This document shows positions 1 to 12,368 of a stretch of 64,000 nt of DNA, one piece after another (the first letter of the stretch is position 1; each line of letters starts with the position of its first letter). The notes beneath the pieces are model-generated. The model was not told the origin of the DNA and did no database searches. It saw nothing but the letters and a program-made list of their open reading frames with translations. Origin of the DNA: Pseudooceanicola batsensis HTCC2597. Its GTDB lineage: Bacteria > Pseudomonadota > Alphaproteobacteria > Rhodobacterales > Rhodobacteraceae. Location of the stretch: contig NZ_CH724131.1 in the NCBI RefSeq assembly GCF_000152725.1, positions 1,891,739 to 1,955,738 of the forward strand. The letters are read 5' to 3'. A program made the position numbers and the translations under genes.

Positions 1-1247
1 ACCGCGGCGATGTCCTGAACCGAATAGACCTGCGACAGGGGTGCGGTGTTGAGGAAACGCGCCAGCCCCGCGAACTCGTCCTCGGTCGGCGCGCGTCCGA
101 GGGCGCGGTATTCCCCGCCGCAGTAAATGGCGATGCCGTCATGCGGGATGTGCGTCTCGACCTCTTCGGCGAATTCCGGAAAGACATCCAGCAGCGCCTC
201 TCCGTCCGAGACCCGGCCGATGACCTTGTCGTGCAACGCCTGTGCCCGCAGCATGTCCGCGCGCTCGACCTCGGCCTCGTGCTGGGCCAGCTCGTATGAA
301 AAGAGCTGCGCGAACAGCTCGATCGCCGTGCGCTTCTCGAAATCGATATAGTGCGGCGACATGTGGTGACAGGCCATCAGCCCCCACAACTTGCCCCGCC
401 GCAGCAGCGACACCGACATGGATGCCCCCACGCCCATGTTCCTCAGATATTCCAGATGGATCGGCGACACCGCACGGGTCACCGCAAGGGACAGATCCGG
501 TTTCTCGCCCGTCGGATCGGTCTCGGGCAGGAGGGGCGACGGCACCGCATCCACATCGGCGATCAGCCGCAGCAGGTTCCGGGTATACAGCTGGCGTGCC
601 TGCTGCGGAATGTCGCTTGCCGGATAACGCAGGCCGAGGAAGGGCTCCATCGACCGTTCGCGCGCTTCGGCCACGACTTCGCCCGCCCCGTCCTCGGCGA
701 ACCGGTAGACCATCACCCGGTCGAAACCGCTCAGCAGTTTGAGGCCGCGCACCGCCTGATCGAGTTTTTCGCCGAAGGTCCCGTGGGCCGCGATCCGGTG
801 CACCAGGGCCTGAACGCTCCCCAGGTCGTCGCGGTCCGGGGCCGCATCGGTCTTGAACTCGAACTCGGCAATGATCGACCGGCCCGAGCGATGGATCGAG
901 GCATCGAAGGACCGCCCGTCCCCGAACAGATCGACATCGATGAGCCGCGCGGTCGCGTCCGCATGCAGAAGCCCCGACAGCTTGGCCCGCAGCTTCGACA
1001 GGCTGGCGTGCGGCAGCATCTCGGACAGCGGCCGGCCGGGCATGTCGGCGGCCTCCCACCCGAGAAAGCTCTTCACGTTGGCCGAGGCATGCAGGACGAT
1101 CCAGTCCGCGGACAGGACGACCAGGCACCCGTAGGACTGCACGGCCCCCAGCTTGTGGATCGGTTCGCGGTCGCAATTGGTCAGATCGACGGTCGGATGG
1201 CTGGGGGGCAGGCCCGTCGGCTCGGGCGCCGGGTTCTGCGCGCTCAC
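1..1247 (-). CDS. bphP: Bacteriophytochrome (PAS-GAF-PHY), 3' part outside window
   Basis: Red/far-red photoreceptor that binds biliverdin; in this family the sensory core usually drives a histidine kinase. About 415 codons are visible. The N-terminal PAS domain carries Cys25 in an LTNC motif, the position where bacteriophytochromes attach biliverdin. The GAF domain has PASDIP at residues 209-214 and the conserved His pair near 294-295 (ACHHMSPH). A PHY domain follows and runs off the window, so the output domain cannot be seen. The GTG start shares a GTGA overlap with the heme oxygenase stop codon and has a GGAGAAAA ribosome binding site inside that gene. The overlap indicates translational coupling of chromophore synthesis to apoprotein. 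Confidence 0.93.
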   Translation of the reverse strand, partial: MSAQNPAPEPTGLPPSHPTVDLTNCDREPIHKLGAVQSYGCLVVLSADWIVLHASANVKSFLGWEAADMPGRPLSEMLPHASLSKLRAKLSGLLHADATARLIDVDLFGDGRSFDASIHRSGRSIIAEFEFKTDAAPDRDDLGSVQALVHRIAAHGTFGEKLDQAVRGLKLLSGFDRVMVYRFAEDGAGEVVAEARERSMEPFLGLRYPASDIPQQARQLYTRNLLRLIADVDAVPSPLLPETDPTGEKPDLSLAVTRAVSPIHLEYLRNMGVGASMSVSLLRRGKLWGLMACHHMSPHYIDFEKRTAIELFAQLFSYELAQHEAEVERADMLRAQALHDKVIGRVSDGEALLDVFPEFAEEVETHIPHDGIAIYCGGEYRALGRAPTEDEFAGLARFLNTAPLSQVYSVQDIAA

Positions 1248-1840
1248 GTGCTGTTTTCTCCGCTCATCGGCATTGCCCCGCTCCGTATGTCGGCCGAACG
1301 TATCCAGCCCTGTTCGAAAAATTCGAAAATCCGCCCCGCATCCGCCGTGACACGATCCGCCTCGCGGCCCTCGGCGGAGCGCGCCTGAAGATCGGCGGTC
1401 AGCGTGGCCCAACCCTCCTTGGGCCGGGGATGCGAGAAATAGGCCCCCGCGGCCCGGACATCCGCATCCGCCGCGCGACCCCATCGCTTTTTCAGCACGG
1501 CCGTTCCCAGCCCCGACCCGAGGACGATGTAATCCACCGCAAGCCCGGAGAGCCGTCGCCCCGGCCCGTCCGTCGCCCCGCCGGGGTCCGAGGCGTCGAG
1601 CCGACGCAGGTCCGAGGAAAGGCGCTCGATCAACTCGTCCACGAGCTGACCGGTCAGCGGCCTGTCTCCTTCGTCCAGATGCGTCCGGATCGACCGGAAC
1701 CCGAATTGCTGGGCGGCCAGGAACCGGCCCAGACCGGCAGGGCTGAGAAGATCCGCCTGCGACATCAGTCCGTCCAGGCGGTCATGATCCGCCCTGAGGT
1801 CCTGTCGCAGCCGTGTGCGCAAGGTTCTGGTATTCGGCAT
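1244..1840 (-). CDS. bphO: Heme oxygenase of the bacteriophytochrome operon
   Basis: Cleaves heme to biliverdin, iron and CO, supplying the chromophore for the adjacent phytochrome. The 198-residue product has the candidate proximal heme-ligand His19 (RADHDRLD) and a glycine-rich distal helix (VLGSGLG) typical of bacterial heme oxygenases. I start at the ATG giving MPNTRTL. A GTG 39 bases upstream is in frame, but the extra residues do not resemble the family. The gene is first in a two-gene operon and overlaps bphP by four bases. No clear Shine-Dalgarno sequence precedes the ATG. Confidence 0.9.
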   Translation of the reverse strand: MPNTRTLRTRLRQDLRADHDRLDGLMSQADLLSPAGLGRFLAAQQFGFRSIRTHLDEGDRPLTGQLVDELIERLSSDLRRLDASDPGGATDGPGRRLSGLAVDYIVLGSGLGTAVLKKRWGRAADADVRAAGAYFSHPRPKEGWATLTADLQARSAEGREADRVTADAGRIFEFFEQGWIRSADIRSGAMPMSGENST

Positions 1841-2004
1841 GCTCGGCGTCGCCTTAAGACTGAACACGACGTTAAACACTCGTGCCGGCTTGTCAAAAGT
1901 CTTTGGCGGGATTGCGGAACTTGTCGCATCGGAAATATACCAGAAAACCCTGTCCGCGAGGGTCCGGACTTGCCAGTATCGGGCGAAGACACGACAGTGG
2001 GGGT

Positions 2005-2739
2005 ATGAGCATGATCGTGGCGGAATCCATCGGCTTTGCGGCCACGCACAGCATATCCGAGATCCTTGCGGAGTTACCCGGATACGAGGTCAGCCACGGG
2101 TCGCAGCACTTCGAGTTGAAATGCCCCATCGGCCAGGGCTCGCAAACGCCCGAGGACTTCGTGGCCAGCATGATCGCCGCACGCGACGGCGGCGCGACTC
2201 CCGTGGCGATCCACACGCTCTTGCCGCCCCAGGCGTTGAAACCGGCCTGCGACGCGAACGGTGTCGAGTACTGGCTTCTGGTGCGCGACCCCCTCGCCCA
2301 GATCGAAAGCTGCCATGCCTGGATCGCCAAGAGCGTGCTCGGCGGTCATCCCGGCCACTTCGCGCAGGTGATCAACCAATCCGTCAACGACCTTGCCCGG
2401 ATGAAGATCGCGACGACCTTGCCCAACTGCCTCTACGCCTTCGCGGTGAACCACGTCCTCAGCTTCAACTTTCTCGCCATCGGGCTGGGCGCATCTGCCC
2501 GCAAGATGGAAACGCTGATGTCGGAGGAAACCGCCTTCCGCGAGGCGTTCGGCCTGCCCGACGACATCCCCCTGCCCCATTTCGCAGGGGACCGGGTGCA
2601 CAGCGCCTCGCACCGGGCCAAGGCCGAGCTCGAGGGGCTGGGCGCGCCGGAGAAGGAGGCCATCCTCGACCGCTACGCCCTCGACCTCGGCGGGCGGCCC
2701 TACACGCTTGGCGACATGAAGATGCTGCTCGGGTATTGA
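2005..2739 (+). CDS. Sulfotransferase-like hypothetical protein
   Basis: A 244-residue soluble protein without a signal peptide or membrane segment. Near the N-terminus an SIGFAATHSISEIL stretch resembles the degenerate phosphate-binding loop of sulfotransferases. An LVRDPLAQIESC segment around residue 94 resembles the 3'-phosphate-binding RDP...S motif that contacts PAPS. The first gene upstream is divergent (bphO), so this gene has its own promoter region of about 125 bases. The ATG at 2005 follows a GTGGGGGT ribosome binding site; an ATG two codons later is equally possible. The longest open frame starts 123 bases earlier, but that part is not protein-like. Family assignment is by motif only; the substrate is unknown. 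Confidence 0.6.
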   Translation: MSMIVAESIGFAATHSISEILAELPGYEVSHGSQHFELKCPIGQGSQTPEDFVASMIAARDGGATPVAIHTLLPPQALKPACDANGVEYWLLVRDPLAQIESCHAWIAKSVLGGHPGHFAQVINQSVNDLARMKIATTLPNCLYAFAVNHVLSFNFLAIGLGASARKMETLMSEETAFREAFGLPDDIPLPHFAGDRVHSASHRAKAELEGLGAPEKEAILDRYALDLGGRPYTLGDMKMLLGY

Positions 2740-2792
2740 GGCAGACGAAGTCGGAACGCGAAGCCCCGAGCAGCACCTGGCGCGCGTCGGAA

Positions 2793-3407
2793 CTAGGTCC
2801 GTGCCCGCCGACGTGGAGCTAGGGCCAAGATGCCGGCCAGCAGAAGAAGCCCGGACGCGGGAAGCGGAACGGCGGCCGGCGAACTGACACGGAAATCGTC
2901 GATGAAAACGCGATCCGCGCCGCCGGAGCTGAAAATGCCCGCCTGGACCAGGAACGACGCGACAGGCATATCCGTCACCATGCCGACGAAACCTCCGGAA
3001 CTCGCGTAGTTCACCGACCCGACCAGGACGTCGCTACTGTCGAAGAAGTCGACCCGCCCTTCAGCTTCGACGCTCAAGAGTTCAAAGCCGATGGCAAAGG
3101 CCTCGACGTCAAGGACACCCTCCAGGGTTCCGACGTTGTTGCGCGAGGAAGGATTCCCCGTATCGGTCAGGGCACCGCTTCCATAGATGACCCGGCTTGG
3201 ATCAACGGCGTTGATCGTGTTGAAATCCACACCAGAGAATACACCGTCAGCCGATCCCGACGGCAGGCCGTCGAAGTCGAAAAAAAGCGTATCGCCAGAG
3301 GTGGCGACTACGTAGGTGGCTTCATTCGTGTATGGCGTGAACGTTCCCCCCTGAGCGGACGTTGCCAAACCCAGGCCGAAGAAAAGAGAGGCGTAAAAGT
3401 ATTTCAT
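2793..3407 (-). CDS. VPLPA-CTERM sorting-domain surface protein
   Basis: A 204-residue secreted protein. It begins with an export signal (MKYFYASLFFGLGLATSAQG), continues with a beta-rich, Ser/Gly/Asp-rich body, and ends with VPLPAS, a hydrophobic stretch and a basic RRRART tail. This tripartite C-terminus is the VPLPA variant of the PEP-CTERM signal, recognised and cut by an exosortase-type enzyme; no exosortase lies in the window. The ATG at 3407 has an AGGAG five bases upstream, which decides it over the longer frame. GC content and flanks are unremarkable. A second protein of this class lies at 57599-58297. The body matches no domain I can name. Confidence 0.85.
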   Translation of the reverse strand: MKYFYASLFFGLGLATSAQGGTFTPYTNEATYVVATSGDTLFFDFDGLPSGSADGVFSGVDFNTINAVDPSRVIYGSGALTDTGNPSSRNNVGTLEGVLDVEAFAIGFELLSVEAEGRVDFFDSSDVLVGSVNYASSGGFVGMVTDMPVASFLVQAGIFSSGGADRVFIDDFRVSSPAAVPLPASGLLLLAGILALAPRRRART

Positions 3408-3501
3408 GATAACTCCTGAAGGCAAAACTTGAGCAATAATGTTCAGACTTCGCCTTCAGGTTACCACCGCACGCCAGAGTCTGGCAACGCGGAAGAGCAT
3501 C

Positions 3502-4599
3502 CTACGCGTTGAACAGGAAATGCAGGACGTCCCCGTCCTTCACCACATAGCCCTTGCCTTCCGCCCGCAGCTTGCCCGCCTCGCGCGCGCCGGCCTCGCC
3601 ATTGCAGGCGACAAAATCGTCGTAGGCCACCGTCTCGGCGCGGATGAACCCCTTTTCGAAGTCCCCGTGGATCACGCCCGCCGCCTGTGGCGCGGCGGTG
3701 CCGGTCCGGATCGTCCAGGCCCGCGCCTCCTTGGGCCCGACCGTAAAATAGGTCTCGAGATGCAGCAGGTCATAGCCCGCGCGGATCAGGCGATCCAACC
3801 CCGGCTCCTCCAGCCCCATCTCGCCCAGGAACATCTCGGCCTCTTCGGGGTCGAGCTGGCTGATCTCTTCCTCGATCCGGGCGCTGATGATGACGTGAGA
3901 GTTGCCCTGCGCCGCCGCCATTTCGGCCACGGCGGCGGAATGCGCGTTGCCTTCGGCCGCCTCGTCCTCGGCCACGTTGCAGACATAAAGCACCGGCTTG
4001 GTGGACAGAAGCTGCAGCATGTTCCATGCCTTGGCATCCTCGGCATCGACCTCGACCACCCGGGCCGGGCGCCCCTCTTCCAGCACGGCCTGCGCAGCGG
4101 CCAGAAGGCGGTCCTGCTGCGCCGCCTCCTTGTCGTTGCCCTTGAGCTTGCGGACCAGGTTCGCGCGCCGCTTCTCGATGCTTTCCAGATCGGCCAGCAT
4201 CAGCTCCATCTCGATCGTCTCGGCATCGGCGACCGGATCGACACGCCCCTCGACATGGGTGACGTCGCCATCCTCGAAGCAGCGCAGCACATGGGCGATG
4301 GCGTCGACCTCGCGGATATTGGCCAGGAACTGGTTGCCCAGCCCCTCGCCCTTCGAGGCGCCCTTCACCAGACCGGCGATATCGACGAAGGTCATCCGGG
4401 TCGGAATGATCTCTTTCGACTTGGCGATCCCCGCCAGCGTCTCGAGCCGCGCGTCCGGCACCGCGACCTCGCCCACGTTCGGCTCGATTGTGCAGAACGG
4501 GAAGTTGGCCGCCTGCGCCGCCGCCGTCCGTGTCAGTGCGTTGAAAAGGGTCGACTTGCCGACGTTCGGCAGCCCCACGATCCCCATCTTGAAGCCCAT
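3502..4599 (-). CDS. ychF: Redox-regulated ATPase YchF (OBG-family)
   Basis: A 365-residue member of the Obg-related TRAFAC family that prefers ATP and binds ribosomes. G1 is GLPNVGKST near residues 9-17 and G3 is [17 protein letters not shown]. The central coiled-coil hairpin ([10 protein letters not shown]...) and the C-terminal TGS-like domain ([12 protein letters not shown] through [12 protein letters not shown]) are present, so the protein is full length. The G4 position has no NKxD. It reads [10 protein letters not shown], which fits the altered nucleotide preference of YchF. It is transcribed alone, toward the VPLPA-CTERM gene. Confidence 0.96.
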   Translation of the reverse strand: MGFKMGIVGLPNVGKSTLFNALTRTAAAQAANFPFCTIEPNVGEVAVPDARLETLAGIAKSKEIIPTRMTFVDIAGLVKGASKGEGLGNQFLANIREVDAIAHVLRCFEDGDVTHVEGRVDPVADAETIEMELMLADLESIEKRRANLVRKLKGNDKEAAQQDRLLAAAQAVLEEGRPARVVEVDAEDAKAWNMLQLLSTKPVLYVCNVAEDEAAEGNAHSAAVAEMAAAQGNSHVIISARIEEEISQLDPEEAEMFLGEMGLEEPGLDRLIRAGYDLLHLETYFTVGPKEARAWTIRTGTAAPQAAGVIHGDFEKGFIRAETVAYDDFVACNGEAGAREAGKLRAEGKGYVVKDGDVLHFLFNA

Positions 4600-4678
4600 G
4601 AGGCCCCCCTTGTCCTGCGTGTCCCGCGCTCAATACGCCGGGAAAACAAGGGGTGCAAGCGACGGCATGCCCCGCGGT

Positions 4679-5026
4679 TCAGACGTCCCAGTCGTCGGCG
4701 TGCCCGACCGCGCCGATGGCCATCCAGCCGATGCGGGCACGGGCAATCCGCGTGTCGCCCCAGGTACGAAAGACGATGTCGAACCCCTCGTCGTCCACCT
4801 TTTCGGCGGCCACGTCGGCGCGGACATTGGCGCTGCTGTCGACGTCCCACAAGGACAGCGAACAATGCACGGCCGGACGGCCCTGAAAGCGCTCTGAGAA
4901 ATTGACGCGCTGGCGTCGCTCGCGGTGACCTTCGCCGGTCCACATCTGGCCGCCGTTCTGGAAGTCCGAGAACAGGACCGACTCGCCCTGGTCCACTCCG
5001 ATCACCGCGTTGTTCAGCTTTTGCAT
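4679..5026 (-). CDS. H-type lectin domain protein
   Basis: A 115-residue protein that is almost entirely one H-type lectin domain, the carbohydrate-binding fold known from the Helix pomatia agglutinin. Visible elements are an N-terminal SG-like entry ([13 protein letters not shown]), the [19 protein letters not shown] strand pair, and the final [24 protein letters not shown]. There is no signal peptide. The ATG at 5026 follows GGGAAGAAAG; the longer open frame upstream is a shadow. It sits alone between ychF and the ATP synthase operon. In this family glycan binding is established for eukaryotic members; a bacterial role is inference. Confidence 0.8.
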   Translation of the reverse strand: MQKLNNAVIGVDQGESVLFSDFQNGGQMWTGEGHRERRQRVNFSERFQGRPAVHCSLSLWDVDSSANVRADVAAEKVDDEGFDIVFRTWGDTRIARARIGWMAIGAVGHADDWDV

Positions 5027-5164
5027 GGTCTTTCTTCCCGACCGTTCACAGACAGTCTGGCGGTGAAATTTGACAACAATGCGGAGCGAATTGGGGAAAT
5101 ATCCGGACGAGCGCGACGATGGGCAATGGGGCGCGGCCCCGGATGCGCAGCAGGCCCGGCGCAA

Positions 5165-5195
5165 AGCAAGAGGCCCCGGACTGTGATCCGGGGCC
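5165..5195 (-). terminator. Intrinsic terminator of the ATP synthase operon
   Basis: A perfect 9-bp stem (GGCCCCGGA / TCCGGGGCC, 5172-5195) with a six-base loop lies just after atpC. On the minus strand it is followed by the weakly T-rich TCTTGCTTTG. Its position and strength suit operon termination, though the T tract is poor. Confidence 0.65.
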
Positions 5196-5218
5196 CCGCA
5201 TATCCGTTTTGGAAGGAC

Positions 5219-5638
5219 TCAGAGGTTCGACTGGTTGGGGTCCAGCCCGATATGGCCACCCACGGCAACCATGTCGGCGAGGAGCTTGGCGGCGTGATCC
5301 GCCGCATCGCCCGAGGCCGTCTCATGTGCCTCTTTCGCCTCCCGCACCCAGTCGTTGAAGATGTCCTGGGTCATCTCCTTCTGGTGCAGAGCACGTTCCG
5401 CCAGGACGGTCACGCCCTCGGCCGATATCTCGGCGAAGCCGCCCGAGACGACATAGTCGTCCGCACCGTCCGGCCCGTCCACGTGCAGCACGCCCGGCCG
5501 CAGCGTGGTGATGAGGGGCGCGTGCCCCGCCATCGCCGTCAGGTCGCCGTCCGCCCCCGGGATCTGCACCGCGCTCGCCGTGCCGGAGGCGAGGCTCCGT
5601 TCCGGCGAGACAAGGCTGAAGTCTAGGGAATCTGCCAT
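5219..5638 (-). CDS. atpC: F1F0 ATP synthase epsilon subunit
   Basis: A 139-residue rotor subunit of F1 that links gamma to the c-ring and restrains ATP hydrolysis. The N-terminal beta-sandwich is recognisable ([12 protein letters not shown], then [22 protein letters not shown]), as is the strand [14 protein letters not shown]. The C-terminal helical part is short and Ala/Asp-rich, as in other Rhodobacterales. It is the last gene of atpHAGDC, 11 bases after atpD, and is followed by a strong hairpin. Confidence 0.95.
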   Translation of the reverse strand: MADSLDFSLVSPERSLASGTASAVQIPGADGDLTAMAGHAPLITTLRPGVLHVDGPDGADDYVVSGGFAEISAEGVTVLAERALHQKEMTQDIFNDWVREAKEAHETASGDAADHAAKLLADMVAVGGHIGLDPNQSNL

Positions 5639-5649
5639 CTGTCAGATCC

Positions 5650-7092
<1,443 letters not shown>

Positions 7093-7974
7093 TTAGAGCG
7101 CTTCCGCGCCCGAAATGATTTCGATCAGTTCGTTGGTGATGACGGCCTGACGCGAGCGGTTGTACTCGATCGTGAGCTTGTCGATCATCTCGCCCGCGTT
7201 GCGCGTGGCGTTGTCCATCGCCGACATCCGTGCACCCTGTTCGGATGCGCCGTTTTCCAGCAGCGCCGCGAAGATCTGGGTCGCCACGCCGCGGGGCAGC
7301 AGGTCGGCCAGGATCGTTTCCTCGTCGGGCTCGTAGTCGTAGAGCGTGGTCGCGCCGGCATCCTCATCCTCGGAGGCCTCGAACGAGGCGGGGATGATCT
7401 GCTGCGCGGTCGGCTTCTGGGTCACGACGTTCTCGAATTCCGAGTAGAAGATCGTGCAGACGTCGAACTCGCCCTCTTCGAAACGGCCCAGTAGATCCTT
7501 GGCGATGTCCTGCGCGTTGGCATAGCCGATGCGCTTGACCTCGGTCAGGTCGACATGACCGACAAAGCTGTCCGCGTGGTCACGCTTGAGCTGTTCGCGG
7601 CCCTTCTTGCCGACCGTCAGAATCTTGACCGTCTTTCCGGCCGCCTTGAGATCCGAGATCTTCTGGCGCGCCAGTTTCACGATGTTCGAGTTGAAGCCGC
7701 CGCAGAGACCACGTTCCGCCGTCATGACGACCAGCAGATGCACGTCGTCCTTCCCCGTGCCGCGCAGCAGCAGGGGCGCCGAATCCGAGCCACCGACCGA
7801 GGCGGCGAGCTGGCCCAGAACGGCGTTGAACCGTTCCGCATAGGGCCGCGCGTTCTCGGCCGCTTCCTGTGCCCGCCGCAGTTTCGCGGCGGCCACCATC
7901 TGCATGGCCTTGGTGATCTTGCGGGTCGACTTGATCGACTCGATCCGCAGTTTTAGGTCCTTCAGAGAAGGCAT
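7093..7974 (-). CDS. atpG: F1F0 ATP synthase gamma subunit
   Basis: The central rotor shaft of F1, 293 residues. The N-terminal helix ([20 protein letters not shown]) and the C-terminal helix ([29 protein letters not shown] region) that form the antiparallel coiled coil are both present, and the middle has the GLCGGFNSN motif. It lies between atpA (12 bases) and atpD (18 bases). An acidic insertion EASEDEDAG near residue 200 is a lineage-type variation. Confidence 0.97.
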   Translation of the reverse strand: MPSLKDLKLRIESIKSTRKITKAMQMVAAAKLRRAQEAAENARPYAERFNAVLGQLAASVGGSDSAPLLLRGTGKDDVHLLVVMTAERGLCGGFNSNIVKLARQKISDLKAAGKTVKILTVGKKGREQLKRDHADSFVGHVDLTEVKRIGYANAQDIAKDLLGRFEEGEFDVCTIFYSEFENVVTQKPTAQQIIPASFEASEDEDAGATTLYDYEPDEETILADLLPRGVATQIFAALLENGASEQGARMSAMDNATRNAGEMIDKLTIEYNRSRQAVITNELIEIISGAEAL

Positions 7975-7986
7975 GAGAGCTCTCCC

Positions 7987-9524
<1,538 letters not shown>

Positions 9525-9525
<1 letters not shown>

Positions 9526-10085
9526 TATCCGACCTCTTTCATGGCATTCTGGAGGGAAGCGAGTTTCGACTTGACCGACGTGTCGATCATCTTCGAGCCC
9601 ACCTTTACGATAAGACCGCCGATGAGGCTTTCATCGACGGAAGTGTTCAGTTTGACCTCTTTGCCGGCTTGCGCCGACAGAACCTTGGACAGTCTGGTTT
9701 CCTGGGTCTTGGTCAGGGCCTTGGCGCTGACGACCTCGGCCGTGACCTCGCCCTTCTCGGTCGCGATCAGTTCGCGCAGCTGCGCGACGAGCTGCGGCAG
9801 CACGAAGAGGCGCCGCTTCTCGGCCATCAGGCCCAGGCTGTTCTTCAGGACCTGCGGCAGGCCCATCTTGTCGGCCAGGGCGGAGATCGCCTTGCCCTGA
9901 GCTTCGCGCGAATAGACCGGAGAATGGATCAGGTCGCGCAGGTCCGCGCTGTCGTCCAGCGCCGCGGACAGATCATCCACGCCGCTTTCAAGAGCGGAAA
10001 CATCGTTGTTGTCGCGGGAGATTTCGAAAATCGCTGTGGCATAGCGTTGCGCGATGCCGGAGGAGATCGAAGCTGGTTCGGACAC
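9525..10085 (-). CDS. atpH: F1F0 ATP synthase delta subunit
   Basis: The peripheral-stalk subunit (OSCP homologue) that ties the F1 head to the b subunits, 186 residues. The N-terminal motif [15 protein letters not shown] and the C-terminal [24 protein letters not shown] are diagnostic. I start at the GTG at 10085 because GGAAGG lies six bases upstream and relatives begin with MSEPASI. Another GTG at 10091 adds two residues and sits too close to the ribosome binding site. It is first in atpHAGDC; the F0 genes are not in the window, as is usual in this group. Confidence 0.96.
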
Positions 10086-10615
10086 GTCCACCCTTCCGAT
10101 AGTCTTGGCCCCGTTCGGCGCGAGTGAAGCACAGGCAGGGGGCGTTAGGCCTCGGCCAAGGCCAAAGCGGCAAAATCGGCGTGGGTTTAGCAGAGGCCCG
10201 TGAACCTATCAACCCGCTTGGAAGCCATATTGGAACGGGCTGAAAACAGGGGCGATTTGCACCGATTGCCCTGCCCACACGAAGGCGGCGGACCGATCGG
10301 CGGTCATGCGCAAACTCAACCGGGTTTGCGATTCCCCGGCTTGGGCGCCGTCCCGGCCTGGCGATGTTCACGTTGCCGCCGGCATGGCACAGCGCAGGGT
10401 TGACGCGAACAAACCGTCCCGGACCGCGGGACCTGCGGCAATTCGCGCCACCTTGTGCGTCGCCCGGCGAGGACCATCGGGCTGGCAAAGGTCGCGGACG
10501 CGACGCAGGCTGACATGATACGCACGGTCCGTCTGCTCGGACTGACCGAAGTTCGATCAGGAAAGCATCTTGATCGTCGGGCCCGTGACGGCCGCGACCC
10601 CGCACCCGGGGCCGG
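10086..10615. other. Intergenic region upstream of the atp operon
   Basis: About 530 bases between atpH and the methyltransferase gene. Both flanking genes are on the minus strand. Apart from the candidate atp promoter near 10184-10212, I see no protein-like frame with a ribosome binding site, no tRNA and no convincing terminator. The open frames here are long only because of the high GC. Confidence 0.6.
10184..10212 (-). promoter_or_regulatory. Candidate sigma-70 promoter for atpHAGDC
   Basis: On the minus strand TTGATA (10207-10212) is followed after 17 bases by TAAACC (10184-10189), about 100 bases before the atpH start. The -35 is good and the -10 is weak. This is the only reasonable candidate in the leader that I could find. 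Confidence 0.35.
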
Positions 10616-11371
10616 TCAGACCTTGCGGGCCGGTTCGGCCGCGGGGCGGGTCAGCCCCTCCAGCACTTTCAGCCTCGAGGGCCTGTTGACGCGCTCGCCC
10701 GGCCCGCTCGGCATGTGCACGCGCTTGGAAGCCTCGACCATCAGCACGCCGCCCGACAGGATCATCGAGAAACTCTTGCCCATTTTTTCCCAGAACGGGG
10801 CGGTCTTGCGCCAGAACCGCTTGTGCGAAGGCGGCTGGTAGAGCGTATGGACGTGCCGCTCGGGCAGGAAGGAATGCCGCTTGAGCTGCGCCTCGAGCTG
10901 GCCTTGGCTGTAGGGGCGCCCGTAGCCGAAGGGCGTCCGGTCGGACCGCGACCAGAGCCCCGCGCGGTGCGGCACGATGAACACGGCCTTGCCCCCCGGC
11001 CCCAGCACGCGGAAACATTCCTCCAGAAGGTCCGACGGGTTCTCGGACGTCTCGAGCCCGTGCAGCACGACCAGCCGGTCGACATGCCCCGTCTCGACCG
11101 GCCACCGCGTCTCTTCGCTGAGCACCGAGATGTTCGGCATCCCCTGCGGCCAGTTCATCACGCCCTGCGGTCCTGGCATCAGCGCGATCACCCGCTTGCT
11201 GTCCGCCAGGTAGGGCCGCAGCAGCGGCACGGCAAAGCCGAAGCCCGCTACGGTCTGGCCATGCGCCTCGGGCCACAGGCGCAGCAACTCTGCCCGCACC
11301 TGGGTCTGCGCCGCGCGACCCACGGTCGAGCGGTAATAGAAATTGCGCAGGTCCTGCACGTCCAGGTGCAT
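10616..11371 (-). CDS. Class I SAM-dependent methyltransferase-like protein
   Basis: A 251-residue cytoplasmic protein with a methyltransferase fold. Motif I is the Gly-poor [12 protein letters not shown] near residue 40. [12 protein letters not shown] strand, [17 protein letters not shown] (the post-II helix and strand of ubiE/SAM_MT type 11 enzymes) and a hydrophobic C-terminal region follow. The ATG at 11371 gives [13 protein letters not shown]; the longer frame upstream overlaps the divergent gloB and is a shadow. It is divergent from gloB with about 60 bases between. The substrate is unknown. Confidence 0.8.
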   Translation of the reverse strand: MHLDVQDLRNFYYRSTVGRAAQTQVRAELLRLWPEAHGQTVAGFGFAVPLLRPYLADSKRVIALMPGPQGVMNWPQGMPNISVLSEETRWPVETGHVDRLVVLHGLETSENPSDLLEECFRVLGPGGKAVFIVPHRAGLWSRSDRTPFGYGRPYSQGQLEAQLKRHSFLPERHVHTLYQPPSHKRFWRKTAPFWEKMGKSFSMILSGGVLMVEASKRVHMPSGPGERVNRPSRLKVLEGLTRPAAEPARKV

Positions 11372-11434
11372 TGCAACTCGTCCCCGTCTGGGTTTCGATG
11401 ATCCGAGAATAGCAACCGAAAGGTTTTCTTGGCC

Positions 11435-12199
11435 ATGCCCCTCGATATCGTCACCGTTCCCTGCCGTTCCGACAACTATGCCTATCTCGTCAAGGGGCCT
11501 GACGGCGTCTGCATCATCGACGCGCCCGAGGCCGCGCCGCTGATCGCCGCCGCGAAGGACCGCGGCTGGACCCCGGACGTGCTGATGATCACCCATCACC
11601 ATGGCGACCACACGGCCGGAACGGACGACCTCAAGGCCGCCTTTCCCGGGCTCAGGGTGATGGGTCCGAAGGCGGAAGAGGACAAGCTTCCCCCGCTCGA
11701 CATGGCGCTGAGCGAGGGGATGAACGGCGGCGAGGGCGAGGCCTATACCGTGCCTCTCGACGTGCCCGGCCATACGCTGGGCCACATGGCGTTCCACTTT
11801 CCCGAGGCCGGCGTGATCTTCACCGCCGACAGCCTTATGTCCTGGGGTTGCGGCCGGGTCTTCGAGGGCACGCCGGAGATGATGCATGCCACGCTACAGA
11901 AACTCGCCGCCCTTCTGCCCGAGACCCTGATATACTCGGGGCACGAATACACGCTGGCGAACATGAAATTCGCCCTCTCGATCGAGCCGGACAACCCCGA
12001 CCTGCTGGCCCGGGCCGACAAGGTCCAGGCGCAGCGCGACGCCGGCGAGGCGACCGTGCCGGTGACCCTGGCCGAGGAGTTGAAGACCAACCCCTTCCTG
12101 CGCTGCGACACACCCCAGGTCGCCAAGGCCGTGGGGATGGAGGGCGCCGCGCCTGTGGATATCTTCGCCGAGGTTCGCAAGCGGAAAGACAACTTTTGA
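11435..12199 (+). CDS. gloB: Hydroxyacylglutathione hydrolase (glyoxalase II)
   Basis: Hydrolyses S-lactoylglutathione to lactate and glutathione in methylglyoxal detoxification. The 254-residue metallo-beta-lactamase-fold enzyme has the metal motif THHHGDH at 53-59, a later His in VPGHTLGH, the Asp in [13 protein letters not shown] and the C-terminal [12 protein letters not shown] helix that binds glutathione. The final KTNPFLRCD segment is typical. I use the ATG at 11435; an in-frame TTG six bases earlier is not needed. An AAAGG element precedes it. Confidence 0.95.
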   Translation: MPLDIVTVPCRSDNYAYLVKGPDGVCIIDAPEAAPLIAAAKDRGWTPDVLMITHHHGDHTAGTDDLKAAFPGLRVMGPKAEEDKLPPLDMALSEGMNGGEGEAYTVPLDVPGHTLGHMAFHFPEAGVIFTADSLMSWGCGRVFEGTPEMMHATLQKLAALLPETLIYSGHEYTLANMKFALSIEPDNPDLLARADKVQAQRDAGEATVPVTLAEELKTNPFLRCDTPQVAKAVGMEGAAPVDIFAEVRKRKDNF

Positions 12200-12368
12200 A
12201 TCGGCGCAATCTGCGGCCCAAACACCGTCAAGCAGATAAATGTGATCAGTTCGCCCAAGAAAACCCTTGAAGACCGGGGACAATCGACCAAACTTTAAAG
12301 CTATGAGGCCATGGTTGATGCCGGGGCCCGCCCCCCGCGCTCCAACCCCATACAAAAGGAGCATGCGA

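Noticed and set aside
139..1176. Long open frame on the minus strand overlapping bphP
   Set aside because: Arg/Gly/Ala-rich shadow of bphP. The true frame gives the phytochrome motifs.
1891..1896. TTGACA on the minus strand upstream of bphO as a promoter
   Set aside because: No -10 hexamer at a 16-18 base distance (the best AT-rich hexamer is only 14 bases away), so it was not annotated.
3439..4905. 488-codon forward frame across ychF
   Set aside because: Shadow of ychF caused by high GC; composition is not protein-like and there is no ribosome binding site.
12264..12272. CCCTTGAAG upstream of clpA as a sigma-32 heat-shock -35 element
   Set aside because: The -35 fits, but the following ACCAAACTTT is a poor -10 and the spacing is uncertain.
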